Source of the DNA: Sipunculus nudus
Lineage: Eukaryota; Annelida; Sipuncula; Golfingiida; Sipunculidae
Reading direction: 5' to 3'
DNA length: 64,000 nt
Assembly (NCBI GenBank): GCA_026874595.1
Contig: CM049308.1
Coordinates: 95,466,624 to 95,530,623, forward strand
The notes under the pieces were generated by a model. The model saw only the letters and a program-made list of their open reading frames with translations, had not been told where the DNA came from and searched no databases. A program made the translations under genes and the position numbers. Shown one piece after another: positions 36,262 to 49,757 of this stretch (positions within the stretch are counted from its first letter, which is position 1; each line of letters opens with the position of its first letter).

Positions 36262-39200
36262 GCAGACAGTTCAGAACATCCGGTGACACACAGTTAAGAA
36301 CATCAGGTGACAGACAGTTCAGGTTATCTGGTGAGAGACAGTTCAGCACATTACACAACGGACTGTTCATTATATCAGGTGACACACAGTTCAGGACATC
36401 TGATGACAGACAGTTCAGAACATCAGGTGACAGACAAATCAGGACATCATGTGACACAGTTCAAAACATCAGGTGACTGACAGTTAAGAACATCAGATGA
36501 CAGACAGTTAAGGAAATCTGGTGACAAACAGTTAAGATCATCAGGTGACTGACAGAATATCTGGTGACAGACAGTTCAGGACATCAGGTGAAAGACATTT
36601 CAAAACATCGGATGACAGACAGTTTAGGATATCTGGTGACAGAAAGTTCAAAATTACACAACAGACAGTAATTATATCAGGCGACACACAGTTTAAGACC
36701 GCTGGTGACAGACAGTTCAGAACATCAGGTGACAGACAGTTGAGGACCTATGGTGACAGGCAGTTAAGAAAATCAGGTGAAAGACACTCCAAAACATCAG
36801 GTGACAGACACTCCAGAACATCAGGTCACAGACAGTTCTAAAAATTTTACATGACAGACAGTTCATTACAGAAGGTGCCAGACAGTTCGGGGCATCAGGT
36901 AACAGACGGTACAGAACATCAGGTTCCAGACTTTTAAGTAAAACAGATGTGACATATAGTGAAGAACGTCAGGTGACAGACAGTTCAGGACAAATGGTCA
37001 CAGACAGAAAAGAACATCTGGTGTCAGACAATTCAGGACATCTGGTGACACAGTTCATAACATCAGGTGACAAACAGTTCGGGATATTTGGTGACAGACA
37101 GATAAGAACATCAGGTAACAGAGAGTTCAGGACATCAGGTTATAGACAGTTCAGGACATCTGGTGACAGATGTTGCAGGATATTACACAACAGACAGTTC
37201 ATTATATAAGGTGACAGACAGTTCAGGACATCTGGTGACAGTTCAAAACATCTAGTTACCAACAGTTCAGGGCATCAGGTGACAAACAGTTCAGATTATT
37301 ACACCACAGACAATTCATTATATCAGGTGACACACGGTTCAGGACATCCGGTGACAGACAGTTCAAAACATCCAGTGACCGACAGATGGTGACCGACATC
37401 AGGTTATAGACAGATAGGTGACAAAACAGTTCAGGACATCTAGCTGGTGACAGACAGCACAGAACATCTGGTGATAGACAATACAGGACATCTTGTGACA
37501 GACAGTTCAGGACATCTTGTGACAGACAGTTCAGGACATCAGATGCCACAGTTCAGGTCATCTGGTGACAGAAACTTCAAAACATCTAGAGAGCGACAGT
37601 TGAGGGCATCAGGTGAAAGACATTTCAGATTATTACACAACAGACAGTTCATTATATCAGGTGACACAAAGTTCAGGACATCAGGTGACAGAGAACTCAG
37701 GACATCAGGTAACTGACAGTTCAGAACATCAGGTGACAGACAGTTCAGGATATCTGGTGACAAACAGTTAAGAACATCAGGTGACAGACAGTTCAGGATA
37801 TCTGGTGAGAGACAGTTCCGAACATTTCACAACAGACTGTTCATTATATCAGGTGACACAGTTCAGGACATCTGGTGACAGAGAGTTAAGAACATCAGGT
37901 GACAGACAATTCAGGACATCAGGTGACAGACAGTTTAGAACATCAGGTGATAGACAATTCAGGACATCAGGTGACACAGTTCAGAACATCAAGACTTTTC
38001 AGGATATCAGGTGACAGACAGTTCAGGATATCTGGTGACAGACAGTTCAGGACATCAGGTGAAAGACATTTCAGAACAAATGGTGACAGACAGGTAAGAA
38101 TGTTAGGTGACAGACAGTTCAGGACATCCAGTTAGACAGTTCAGAACAACATGTGACAGAAAGTTCAGGACATCTGCTGACAGACGGTGCAGGATATTAC
38201 ACAACAGACAGTTCATTATATAAGGTGACACACAGTTCAGGATGTCTGGGAAAAGATAGTTCAGGCCAACTTGTGACAAACAGTTCAGAACATCAGGTAA
38301 CAGACAGTACAGGACATCAGGTTACAGACTTTTAAGTACATCTGATGTGACAGATAGTAAAGAACGTCAGGTGACAGACAGTTCAGGACCTATGGTGACA
38401 GACAGGAAAGAACATCAGGTGACAGACAGTTCAGAAAATCTGGTGACACAGTTCATAACATCAGGTGACAAACAGTTCAGGATATCTGGTGACAGACAGT
38501 TGAGAACATCAGGTGACAGAAAGTTCAGAACATCAGGTAACAGACAGTTAAGGACATCAGGTTAAAGACAGTTCTGGACATCTGGTGACACATAGTTCAG
38601 ACCAAATGATGACAGACAGTTCAGAACATCAGGTAACAGACAGTTAAGGACATCAGGTTAAAGACAGTTCTGGACATCTGGTGACAGACAGCACAGAACA
38701 TCTGGTGATAGACAATACAGGACATCTTGTGACAGACAGTTCAGGACATCTTGTGACAGACAGTTCAGGACATCAGATGCCACAGTTCAGGTCATCTGGT
38801 GACAGAAACTTCAAAACATCTAGAGAGCGACAGTTGAAGCCATCAGGTGAAAGACATTTCAGATTATTACACAACAGACAGTTCATTATATCAGGTGACA
38901 CAAAGTTCAGGACATCAGGTGACAGACAGTTCAGGACATCAGGTGACAGACAGTTCAGAACATCAGGTGACACAGTTCATAACATCAGGTGGCAAACAGT
39001 TCAGGATATCTGGTGACAGACAGTTGAGAACATCAGGTGACAGAAAGTTCAGAACATCAGGTAACAGACAGTTAAGGACATCAGGTTAAAGACAGTTCTG
39101 GACATCTGGTGACAGACAGCACAGAACATCTGGTGATAGACAATACAGGACATCTTGTGACAGACAGTTCAGGACATCTTGTGACAGACAGTTCAGGACA

Positions 39201-42200
39201 TCAGATGCCACAGTTCAGGTCATCTGGTGACAGAAACTTCAAAACATCTAGAGAGCGACAGTTGAGGGCATCAGGTGAAAGACATTTCAGATTATTACAC
39301 AACAGACAGTTCATTATATCAGGTGACCCAAAGTTCAGGACATCAGGTGACAGAGAACTCAGGACATCAGGTAACTGACAGTTCAGAACATCAGGTGACA
39401 GACAGTTCAGGATATCTGGTGACAAACATTTAAGAACATCAGGTGACAGACAGTTCAGGATATCTGGTGAGAGACAGTTCCGAACATTTCACAACAGACT
39501 GTTCATTATATCAGGTGACACAGTTCAGGACATCTGGTGACAGAGAGTTAAGAACATCAGGTGACAGACAATTCAGGACATCAGGTGACAGACAGTTTAG
39601 AACATCAGGTGATAGACAATTCAGGACATCAGGTGACACAGTTCAGAACATCAAGACTTTTCAGGATATCAGGTGACAGACAGTTCAGGATATCTGGTGA
39701 CAGACAGTTCAGGACATCAGGTGAAAGACATTTCAGAACAAATGGTGACAGACAGGTAAGAATGTTAGGTGACAGACAGTTCAGGACATCCAGTTAGACA
39801 GTTCAGAACAACATGTGACAGAAAGTTCAGGACATCTGCTGACAGACGGTGCAGGATATTACACAACAGACAGTTCATTATATAAGGTGACACACAGTTC
39901 AGGATGTCTGGGAAAAGATAGTTCAGGCCAACTTGTGACAAACAGTTCAGAACATCAGGTAACAGACAGTACAGGACATCAGGTTACAGACTTTTAAGTA
40001 CATCTGATGTGACAGATAGTAAAGAACGTCAGGTGACAGACAGTTCAGGACCTATGGTGACAGACAGGAAAGAACATCAGGTGACAGACAGTTCAGAAAA
40101 TCTGGTGACACAGTTCATAACATCAGGTGACAAACAGTTCAGGATATCTGGTGACAGACAGTTGAGAACATCAGGTGACAGAAAGTTCAGAACATCAGGT
40201 AACAGACAGTTAAGGACATCAGGTTAAAGACAGTTCTGGACATCTGGTGACACATAGTTCAGACCAAATGATGACAGACAGTTCAGAACATCAGGTAACA
40301 GACAGTTAAGGACATCAGGTTAAAGACAGTTCTGGACATCTGGTGACAGACAGCACAGAACATCTGGTGATAGACAATACAGGACATCTTGTGACAGACA
40401 GTTCAGGACATCTTGTGACAGACAGTTCAGGACATCAGATGCCACAGTTCAGGTCATCTGGTGACAGAAACTTCAAAACATCTAGAGAGCGACAGTTGAA
40501 GCCATCAGGTGAAAGACATTTCAGATTATTACACAACAGACAGTTCATTATATCAGGTGACACAAAGTTCAGGACATCAGGTGACAGACAGTTCAGGACA
40601 TCAGGTGACAGACAGTTCAGAACATCAGGTGACACAGTTCATAACATCAGGTGGCAAACAGTTCAGGATATCTGGTGACAGACAGTTGAGAACATCAGGT
40701 GACAGAAAGTTCAGAACATCAGGTAACAGACAGTTAAGGACATCAGGTTAAAGACAGTTCTGGACATCTGGTGACAGACAGCACAGAACATCTGGTGATA
40801 GACAATACAGGACATCTTGTGACAGACAGTTCAGGACATCTTGTGACAGACAGTTCAGGACATCAGATGCCACAGTTCAGGTCATCTGGTGACAGAAACT
40901 TCAAAACATCTAGAGAGCGACAGTTGAGGGCATCAGGTGAAAGACATTTCAGATTATTACACAACAGACAGTTCATTATATCAGGTGACCCAAAGTTCAG
41001 GACATCAGGTGACAGAGAACTCAGGACATCAGGTAACTGACAGTTCAGAACATCAGGTGACAGACAGTTCAGGATATCTGGTGACAAACAGTTAAGAACA
41101 TCAGGTGACAGACAGTTCAGGATATCTGGTGAGAGACAGTTCCGAACATTTCACAACAGACTGTTCATTATATCAGGTGACACAGTTCAGGACATCTGGT
41201 GACAGAGAGTTAAGAACATCAGGTGACAGACAATTCAGGACATCAGGTGACAGACAGTTTAGAACATCAGGTGATAGACAATTCAGGACATCAGGTGACA
41301 CAGTTCAGAACATCAAGACTTTTCAGGATATCAGGTGACAGACAGTTCAGGATATCTGGTGACAGACAGTTCAGGACATCAGGTGAAAGACATTTCAGAA
41401 CAAATGGTGACAGACAGGTAAGAATGTTAGGTGACAGACAGTTCAGGACATCCAGTTAGACAGTTCAGAACAACATGTGACAGAAAGTTCAGGACATCTG
41501 CTGACAGACGGTGCAGGATATTACACAACAGACAGTTCATTATATAAGGTGACACACAGTTCAGGATGTCTGGGAAAAGATAGTTCAGGCCAACTTGTGA
41601 CAAACAGTTCAGAACATCAGGTAACAGACAGTACAGGACATCAGGTTACAGACTTTTAAGTACATCTGATGTGACAGATAGTAAAGAACGTCAGGTGACA
41701 GACAGTTCAGGACCTATGGTGACAGACAGGAAAGAACATCAGGTGACAGACAGTTCAGAAAATCTGGTGACACAGTTCATAACATCAGGTGACAAACAGT
41801 TCAGGATATCTGGTGACAGACAGTTGAGAACATCAGGTGACAGAAAGTTCAGAACATCAGGTAACAGACAGTTAAGGACATCAGGTTAAAGACAGTTCTG
41901 GACATCTGGTGACACATAGTTCAGACCAAATGATGACAGACAGTTCAGAACATCAGGTAACAGACAGTTAAGGACATCAGGTTAAAGACAGTTCTGGACA
42001 TCTGGTGACAGACAGCACAGAACATCTGGTGATAGACAATACAGGACATCTTGTGACAGACAGTTCAGGACATCTTGTGACAGACAGTTCAGGACATCAG
42101 ATGCCACAGTTCAGGTCATCTGGTGACAGAAACTTCAAAACATCTAGAGAGCGACAGTTGAGGGCATCAGGTGAAAGACATTTCAGATTATTACACAACA

Positions 42201-45200
42201 GACAGTTCATTATATCAGGTGACCCAAAGTTCAGGACATCAGGTGACAGAGAACTCAGGACATCAGGTAACTGACAGTTCAGAACATCAGGTGACAGACA
42301 GTTCAGGATATCTGGTGACAAACAGTTAAGAACATCAGGTGACAGACAGTTCAGGATATCTGGTGAGAGACAGTTCCGAACATTTCACAACAGACTGTTC
42401 ATTATATCAGGTGACACAGTTCAGGACATCTGGTGACAGAGAGTTAAGAACATCAGGTGACAGACAATTCAGGACATCAGGTGACAGACAGTTTAGAACA
42501 TCAGGTGATAGACAATTCAGGACATCAGGTGACACAGTTCAGAACATCAAGACTTTTCAGGATATCAGGTGACAGACAGTTAAGGATATCTGGTGACAGA
42601 CAGTTCAGGACATCAGGTGAAAGACATTTCAGAACAAATGGTGACAGACAGGTAAGAATGTTAGGTGACAGACAGTTCAGGACATCCAGTTAGACAGTTC
42701 AGAACAACATGTGACAGAAAGTTCAGGACATCTGCTGACAGACGGTGCAGGATATTACACAACAGACAGTTCATTATATAAGGTGACACACAGTTCAGGA
42801 TGTCTGGGAAAAGATAGTTCAGGCCAACTTGTGACAAACAGTTCAGAACATCAGGTAACAGACAGTACAGGACATCAGGTTACAGACTTTTAAGTACATC
42901 TGATGTGACAGATAGTAAAGAACGTCAGGTGACAGACAGTTCAGGACCTATGGTGACAGACAGGAAAGAACATCAGGTGACAGACAGTTCAGAAAATCTG
43001 GTGACACAGTTCATAACATCAGGTGACAAACAGTTCAGGATATCTGGTGACAGACAGTTGAGAACATCAGGTGACAGAAAGTTCAGAACATCAGGTAACA
43101 GACAGTTAAGGACATCAGGTTAAAGACAGTTCTGGACATCTGGTGACACATAGTTCAGACCAAATGATGACAGACAGTTCAGAACATCAGGTAACAGACA
43201 GTTAAGGACATCAGGTTAAAGACAGTTCTGGACATCTGGTGACAGACAGCACAGAACATCTGGTGATAGACAATACAGGACATCTTGTGACAGACAGTTC
43301 AGGACATCTTGTGACAGACAGTTCAGGACATCAGATGCCACAGTTCAGGTCATCTGGTGACAGAAACTTCAAAACATCTAGAGAGCGACAGTTGAGGGCA
43401 TCAGGTGAAAGACATTTCAGATTATTACACAACAGACAGTTCATTATATCAGGTGACCCAAAGTTCAGGACATCAGGTGACAGAGAACTCAGGACATCAG
43501 GTAACTGACAGTTCAGAACATCAGGTGACAGACAGTTCAGGATATCTGGTGACAAACAGTTAAGAACATCAGGTGACAGACAGTTCAGGATATCTGGTGA
43601 GAGACAGTTCCGAACATTTCACAACAGACTGTTCATTATATCAGGTGACACAGTTCAGGACATCTGGTGACAGAGAGTTAAGAACATCAGGTGACAGACA
43701 ATTCAGGACATCAGGTGACAGACAGTTTAGAACATCAGGTGATAGACAATTCAGGACATCAGGTGACACAGTTCAGAACATCAAGACTTTTCAGGATATC
43801 AGGTGACAGACAGTTCAGGATATCTGGTGACAGACAGTTCAGGACATCAGGTGAAAGACATTTCAGAACAAATGGTGACAGACAGGTAAGAATGTTAGGT
43901 GACAGACAGTTCAGGACATCCAGTTAGACAGTTCAGAACAACATGTGACAGAAAGTTCAGGACATCTGCTGACAGACGGTGCAGGATATTACACAACAGA
44001 CAGTTCATTATATAAGGTGACACACAGTTCAGGATGTCTGGGAAAAGATAGTTCAGGCCAACTTGTGACAAACAGTTCAGAACATCAGGTAACAGACAGT
44101 ACAGGACATCAGGTTACAGACTTTTAAGTACATCTGATGTGACAGATAGTAAAGAACGTCAGGTGACAGACAGTTCAGGACCTATGGTGACAGACAGGAA
44201 AGAATATCAGGTGACAGACAGTTCAGAAAATCTGGTGACACAGTTCATAACATCAGGTGACAAACAGTTCAGGATATCTGGTGACAGACAGTTGAGAACA
44301 TCAGGTGACAGAAAGTTCAGAACATCAGGTAACAGACAGTTAAGGACATCAGGTTAAAGACAGTTCTGGACATCTGGTGACACATAGTTCAGACCAAATG
44401 ATGACAGACAGTTCAGAACATCAGGTAACAGACAGTTAAGGACATCAGGTTAAAGACAGTTCTGGACATCTGGTGACAGACAGCACAGAACATCTGGTGA
44501 TAGACAATACAGGACATCTTGTGACAGACAGTTCAGGACATCTTGTGACAGACAGTTCAGGACATCAGATGCCACAGTTCAGGTCATCTGGTGACAGAAA
44601 CTTCAAAACATCTAGAGAGCGACAGTTGAGGGCATCAGGTGAAAGACATTTCAGATTATTACACAACAGACAGTTCATTATATCAGGTGACACAAAGTTC
44701 AGGACATCAGGTGACAGACAGTTCAGGACATCAGGTGACAGAGAACTCAGGACATCAGGTAACTGACAGTTCAGAATATCAGGTAACAGACAGTTCAGGA
44801 TATCTGGTGACAAACAGTTAAGAACATCAGGTGACAGACAGTTCAGGATATCTGGTGAGAGACAGTTCCGAACATTTCACAACAGACTGTTCATTATATC
44901 AGGTGACACAGTTCAGGACATCTGGTGACAGAGAGTTAAGAACATCAGGTGACAGACAATTCAGGACATCAGGTGACAGACAGTTTAGAACATCAGGTGA
45001 TAGACAATTCAGGACATCAGGTGACACAGTTCAGAACATCAAGACTTTTCAGGATATCAGGTGACAGACAGTTCAGGATATCTGGTGACAGACAGTTCAG
45101 GACATCAGGTGAAAGACATTTCAGAACAAATGGTGACAGACAGGTAAGAATGTTAGGTGACAGACAGTTCAGGACATCCAGTTAGACAGTTCAGAACAAC

Positions 45201-48200
45201 ATGTGACAGAAAGTTCAGGACATCTGGTGTCAGACGGTGCAGGATATTTCACAACAGACAGTTCATTATATAAGGTGACACACAGTTCAGGACGTCTTGG
45301 AACAGACAGTACAGGACATCAGGTTACAGACTTTTAAGTACATCTGATGTGACAGATAGTAAAGAACGTCAGGTGACAGACAGTTCAGGACCTATGGTGA
45401 CAGACAGGAAAGAACATCAGGTGACAGACAGTTCAGAACATCTGGTAACACAGTTCATAACATCAGGTGACAAACAGTTCAGGATATCTGGTGACAGACA
45501 GTTGAGAACATCAGGTGACAGAAAGTTCAGAACATCAGGTAACAGACAGTTAAGGACATCAGGTTAAAGACAGTTCTGGACATCTGGTGACAGACAGCAC
45601 AGAACATCTGGTGATAGACAATACAGGACATCTTGTGACAGACAGTTCAGGACATCTTGTGACAGACAGTTTAGAACATCAGGTGATAGACAATTCAGGA
45701 CATCAGGTGACACAGTTCAGAACATCAAGACTTTTCAGGATATCAGGTGACAGACAGTTCAGGATATCTGGTGACAGACAGTTCAGGACATCAGGTGAAA
45801 GACATTTCAGAACAAATGGTGACAGACAGGTTAGAATGTTAGGTGACAGACAGTTCAGGACATCCAGTTAGACAGTTCAGAACAACATGTGACAGAAAGT
45901 TCAGGACATCTGGTGACAGACGGTGCAGGATATTTCACAACAGACAGTTCATTATATAAGGTGACACACAGTTCAGGACGTCTGGGAACAGATAGTTCAG
46001 GCCAACTATTGACAAACAGTTCAGAACATCAGGTAACAGACAGTACAGGACATCAGGTTACAGATTTTTAAGTACATCTGATGTGACAGATAGTAAAGAA
46101 CGTCAGGTGACAGACAGTTCAGGACCTATGGTGACAGACAGGAAAGAACATCAGGTGACAGACAGTTCAGAACATCTGGTGACACAGTTCATAACATCAG
46201 GTGGCAAACAGTTCAGGATATCTGGTGACAGACAGTTGAGAACATCAGGTGACAGAAAGTTCAGAACATCAGGTAACAGACAGTTAAGGACATCAGGTTA
46301 AAGACAGTTCTGGACATCTGGTGACAGACAGCACAGAACATCTGGTGATAGACAATACAGGACATCTTGTGACAGACAGTTCAGGACATCTTGTGACAGA
46401 CAGTTCAGGACATCAGATGCCACAGTTCAGGTCATCTGGTGACAGAAACTTCAAAACATCTAGAGAGCGACAGTTGAGAGCATCAGGTGAAAGACATTTC
46501 AGATTATTACACAACAGACAGTTCATTATATCAGGTGACACAAAGTTCAGGACATCAGGTGACAGAGAACTCAGGACATCAGGTAACTGACAGTTCAGAA
46601 CATCAGGTGACAGACAGTTCAGGATATCTGGTGACAAACAGTTAAGAACATCAGGTGACAGACAGTTCAGGATATCTGGTGAGAGACAGTTCCGAAAATT
46701 TCACAACAGACTGTTCATTATATCAGGTGACACAGTTCAGGACATCTGGTGACAGAGAGTTAAGAACATCAGGTGACAGACAGTTAAGGACATCAGGTTA
46801 AAGACAGTTCTGGACATCTGGTGACAGATAGTTCAGACCAAATGGTGACAGACAGTTCAGAACATCAGGTAACAGACAATTAAGGACATCAGGTGACAGA
46901 CAGTTCAGGATATCTGGTGACAGACAGTTCAGGACATCAGTTGAAAGACATTTCAGAACAAATGGTGACAGACAGGTAAGAATGTTAGGTGACAGACAGT
47001 TCAGGACATCCAGTTAGACAGTTCAGAACAACATGTGACAGAAAGTTCAGGACATCTGGTGTCAGACGGTGCAGGATATTTCACAACAGACAGTTCATTA
47101 TATAAGGTGACACACAGTTCAGGACGTCTTGGAACAGACAGTACAGGACATCAGGTTACAGACTTTTAAGTACATCTGATGTGACAGATAGTAAAGAACG
47201 TCAGGTGACAGACAGTTCAGGACCTATGGTGACAGACAGGAAAGAACATCAGGTGACAGACAGTTCAGAACATCTGGTAACACAGTTCATAACATCAGGT
47301 GACAAACAGTTCAGGATATCTGGTGACAGACAGTTGAGAACATCAGGTGACAGAAAGTTCAGAACATCAGGTAACAGACAGTTAAGGACATCAGGTTAAA
47401 GACAGTTCTGGACATCTGGTGACAGATAGTTCAGACCAAATGGTGACAGACAGTTCAGAACATCAGGTAACAGACAATTAAGGACATCAGGTTAAAGATA
47501 GTTCAGGACATCTATTGACAGATAGTTCAGACCAAATGGTGACAGACAGTTGAGAACATCAGGTGACAGACAGTTCAGAACATCAAGTAACAGACAGTTA
47601 AGGACACCAGGTGACAGACAGTTCAGGACATCTGATGACAGATGGTGCAGGATATTTCACAACAGACAGTTCATTATATAAGGTGACACACAGTTAAGGA
47701 CATCAGGTGACCAACAGTTCAGGGTATCAGGTGACAGTTCTGAACATTACACAACAGACAGTGTATTATTTAAGGTGACACACAGTTAAGGACATCAGGT
47801 GACACAGTTCAGGGTATCAGGTGACAGTTCAGAACATTACACAACAGACAGTGTATTATATAAGGTGACACACAGTTAAGGTCTTAAGGACATCAGGTGA
47901 CACAGTTCAGAACTTCAGGTGACAGACAATTCAGGACATCAGGTTATACAGTTCAGGACCTCAGGTCACAGACAGTTCAGGATTTTACATGACAGACAGT
48001 TCATTACAGAAGGTGCCAGACAGTTCTGGGCATCAGGTAACAGACAGTACAGAACATCAGGTTCCAGACTTTTAAGTAAAACGGATGTGACATATAGTGA
48101 AGAACGTCAGGTGACAGACAGTTCAGGACAAATGGTCACAGACAGAAAAGAACATCAGGTGTCAGACAATTCAGGACATCTGGTGACACAGTTCATAACA

Positions 48201-48470
48201 TCAGGTGACAAACAGTTCGGGATATTTGGTGACAGACAGAAAATAACATCAGGTAACAGAGAGTTCAGGACATCAGGTTATAGACAGATAGGTGACAAAA
48301 CAGTTCAGGACATCTAGCTGGTGACAGATAGTTCAAGACATCTGATGACAGACAGTCAAGAACATTAGGTGACAGACAGCACAGGGGACCTAGGCACAGG
48401 CAGTTTAGGACCTATGATCACAGACAGTTCAGGACATCAGGTGACAGACAGTTCAGGACATCAGGTGACA
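36262..48470. repeat. 24-bp satellite array (12.2 kb) with higher-order structure
   Basis: The basic unit is about 24 bp around the words GACAGACAGTTCAGGACATC and AGGTGACA. Many units deviate in length, including special units such as ATTACACAACAGACAGTTC. A marker frame recurs at 37781, 39443, 41105, 42339, 43573 and 44831, giving higher-order periods of 1,662, 1,662, 1,234, 1,234 and 1,258 bp. The 1,662-bp form is the 1,234-bp form plus a duplicated 428-bp block; 1,258 is 1,234 plus one 24-bp unit. Copies are nearly identical between 37.7 and 45 kb and more diverged at both edges. Short ORFs in it are not genes. Confidence 0.95.
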
Positions 48471-49621
48471 GTTGCAACAGCTTCTGCATTTGGTTTCAGC
48501 TTATATCTGAGAATATTATGGCTATACCTTTTTTTACCCAACTTTCAAATTTCTCAGTTCAAATACCATCAGTATGTTTGCTGATTTGCTATGGATGATG
48601 GCATTTTCTTCAAGTTACACAAGTCATTTCCATCATGTTAATGGCAATGCCTAGGTAATCGTGTTGGAAACAATGCCAAAAGTAAAGCCTGACGTGTCAT
48701 TAGGAAACGTGTTGGTGTTATCATAATATGCAAATGAGATTTAAAGTGCTCCTAGAATCCAACCATTTGGTAAAGTATTGGAAATTCCCGTTTCTAGAAG
48801 TGTCTGGGTTTGTTTACCAAGTCCCCTGTCACTGCTCCATATGATAAACTATTGGAAAATTCCACTGCGACCAAGCTCCCCATATGCGAACAACCTGTTG
48901 CATATTTTAATATCATTTGCATTGAAAATAATTCGATGTTTTGTTCCTTCAGAGCCCTGGATAACCCTATCAACTGTTAATTAAACTTGATGCAAATCAT
49001 ATATCAAAAATAAACTGCGCGACATACAGTGACCTGGTGACAGTGGAGCGTACGAGGTTTCCTTGGACGTAATCGGGATTACGTTACGGCCGAGTCTTCT
49101 GCGAGTGTTGTTGACACGGCGCGGCTGGATCCACGTGGTCAGCTCCAAACCAAAATAACAAGAGCCTGCTTGCTCATCTGAATACGCCTTGTCGGATTAC
49201 CGCGATGTTATGATTTACATAACTATCATAAGACACTTAGTTGACAAGGCAAAAAGGATAGACCTAATTGCAAGTCCTTTAGGACTTTAAATTTATGTGA
49301 CAAGTAACATTCGTATTTTGTGAGATGACTGAACCTGTCTGTTAATGTTATTTACGATCAGCTGCCGGTAAGGTACAAAATACTGGCCAAAATAAATATA
49401 TATAGCGAGTATTTTTTTCTTTAAATATGGCTCAAATCTGATAAAAGTACCAAAGGTCTTCATACACTTGACATACAGCGAACATGTCAAGTGCAAGTCT
49501 GTGAAGTATTCATGACATAAAGTGATAAACAGTCCTAGAGCATTACGCTCCACGATGCACAACACACACACGAGATGTGAACCGTGCAGACACCCGGCAC
49601 TAAATAAAAGTAAATACTCAC
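48471..49621. other. 5' part of intron 1, single-copy-looking sequence
   Basis: No coding exon is seen. It includes a CpG-containing patch at 49015-49150, described separately. The minus-strand ORF from 49679 to 49293 is only the read-through of exon 1 into the intron. Confidence 0.5.
49015..49150. promoter_or_regulatory. CpG-rich patch with a perfect 8+2+8 palindrome
   Basis: This ~135 bp is markedly richer in CpG than its AT-rich surroundings. At 49067-49084 it holds ACGTAATCGGGATTACGT, a perfect inverted repeat with TAATC/GATTA half-sites like those bound by homeodomain proteins. It lies about 540 bp inside intron 1. An intronic enhancer is possible, but this is inference. Confidence 0.3.
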
Positions 49622-49705
49622 ATATATCCCAGCTCCCAAAACAGCTGCAAAATACAATGCAACCGCCACGAAATCCCAAGTCTCAAGTTTAGATCCCTCT
49701 GCCAT
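49622..49705 (-). CDS. SLC5 (SGLT-like) sodium/solute symporter, coding exon 1
   Basis: The exon reads from an ATG at 49705 (context GACATGG, a good Kozak match) for 28 codons to TAT at 49624-49622, then a GTGAGTATTT donor. The peptide starts MAEGSKLETWDF and continues into a hydrophobic stretch (VAVALYFAAVLGAGIY) that matches the position and pattern of the first membrane helix of SLC5 symporters. Joined to exon 2 it gives ...[18 protein letters not shown]..., the normal SLC5 order. The two exons were found independently, 40 kb apart, and agree in phase and strand. A short acidic, uncleaved N-terminus is usual for the family. The longer minus-strand frame to 49293 is read-through into the intron. 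Substrate and subfamily cannot be assigned from 52 residues. Confidence 0.85.
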
Positions 49706-49717
49706 GTCTGACTGTGT

Positions 49718-49757
49718 GTTTGTGATGATCTGTAAACAGCAGGTCCAGTTATATCAG
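49718..49757 (-). promoter_or_regulatory. Possible core promoter of the SLC5-like gene
   Basis: A GATATAA sequence (49755-49749, minus strand) lies 25-30 bp upstream of an initiator-like ATCATCAC around 49725, giving a 5' leader of about 20 nt before the ATG. Alternatively the TGTTTACAG just upstream of the ATG is a splice acceptor of a non-coding first exon. Confidence 0.25.

Larger units (their letters stand above)
9458..49621 (-). other. Intron 1 of the SLC5-like gene (40.2 kb)
   Basis: It is bounded by a GTGAGT donor (first base 49621) and a TTTCAG acceptor (last base 9458). Exon 1 and exon 2 join in frame and give contiguous SLC5 sequence, so no coding exon is expected between them. About 31 kb of the intron, near 78%, is two tandem arrays; the rest is mostly mobile-element sequence. 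Confidence 0.8.

Noticed and set aside
36400-36430. Second hammerhead core (CTGATGA in the 24-bp array)
   Set aside because: CTGATGA occurs there by unit variation and is not followed by a stem and GAAA at the right distance.
36201-48317. Many 60-130 codon ORFs (TSGDRQFRTSGD repeats) in the 24-bp array
   Set aside because: The unit is 24 bp, so frames stay open by arithmetic; they break and restart with each irregular unit.
49293-49679. 128-codon minus-strand ORF as an independent gene
   Set aside because: It is in a different frame from exon 1 and mostly covers intron 1 after the GTGAGT donor.
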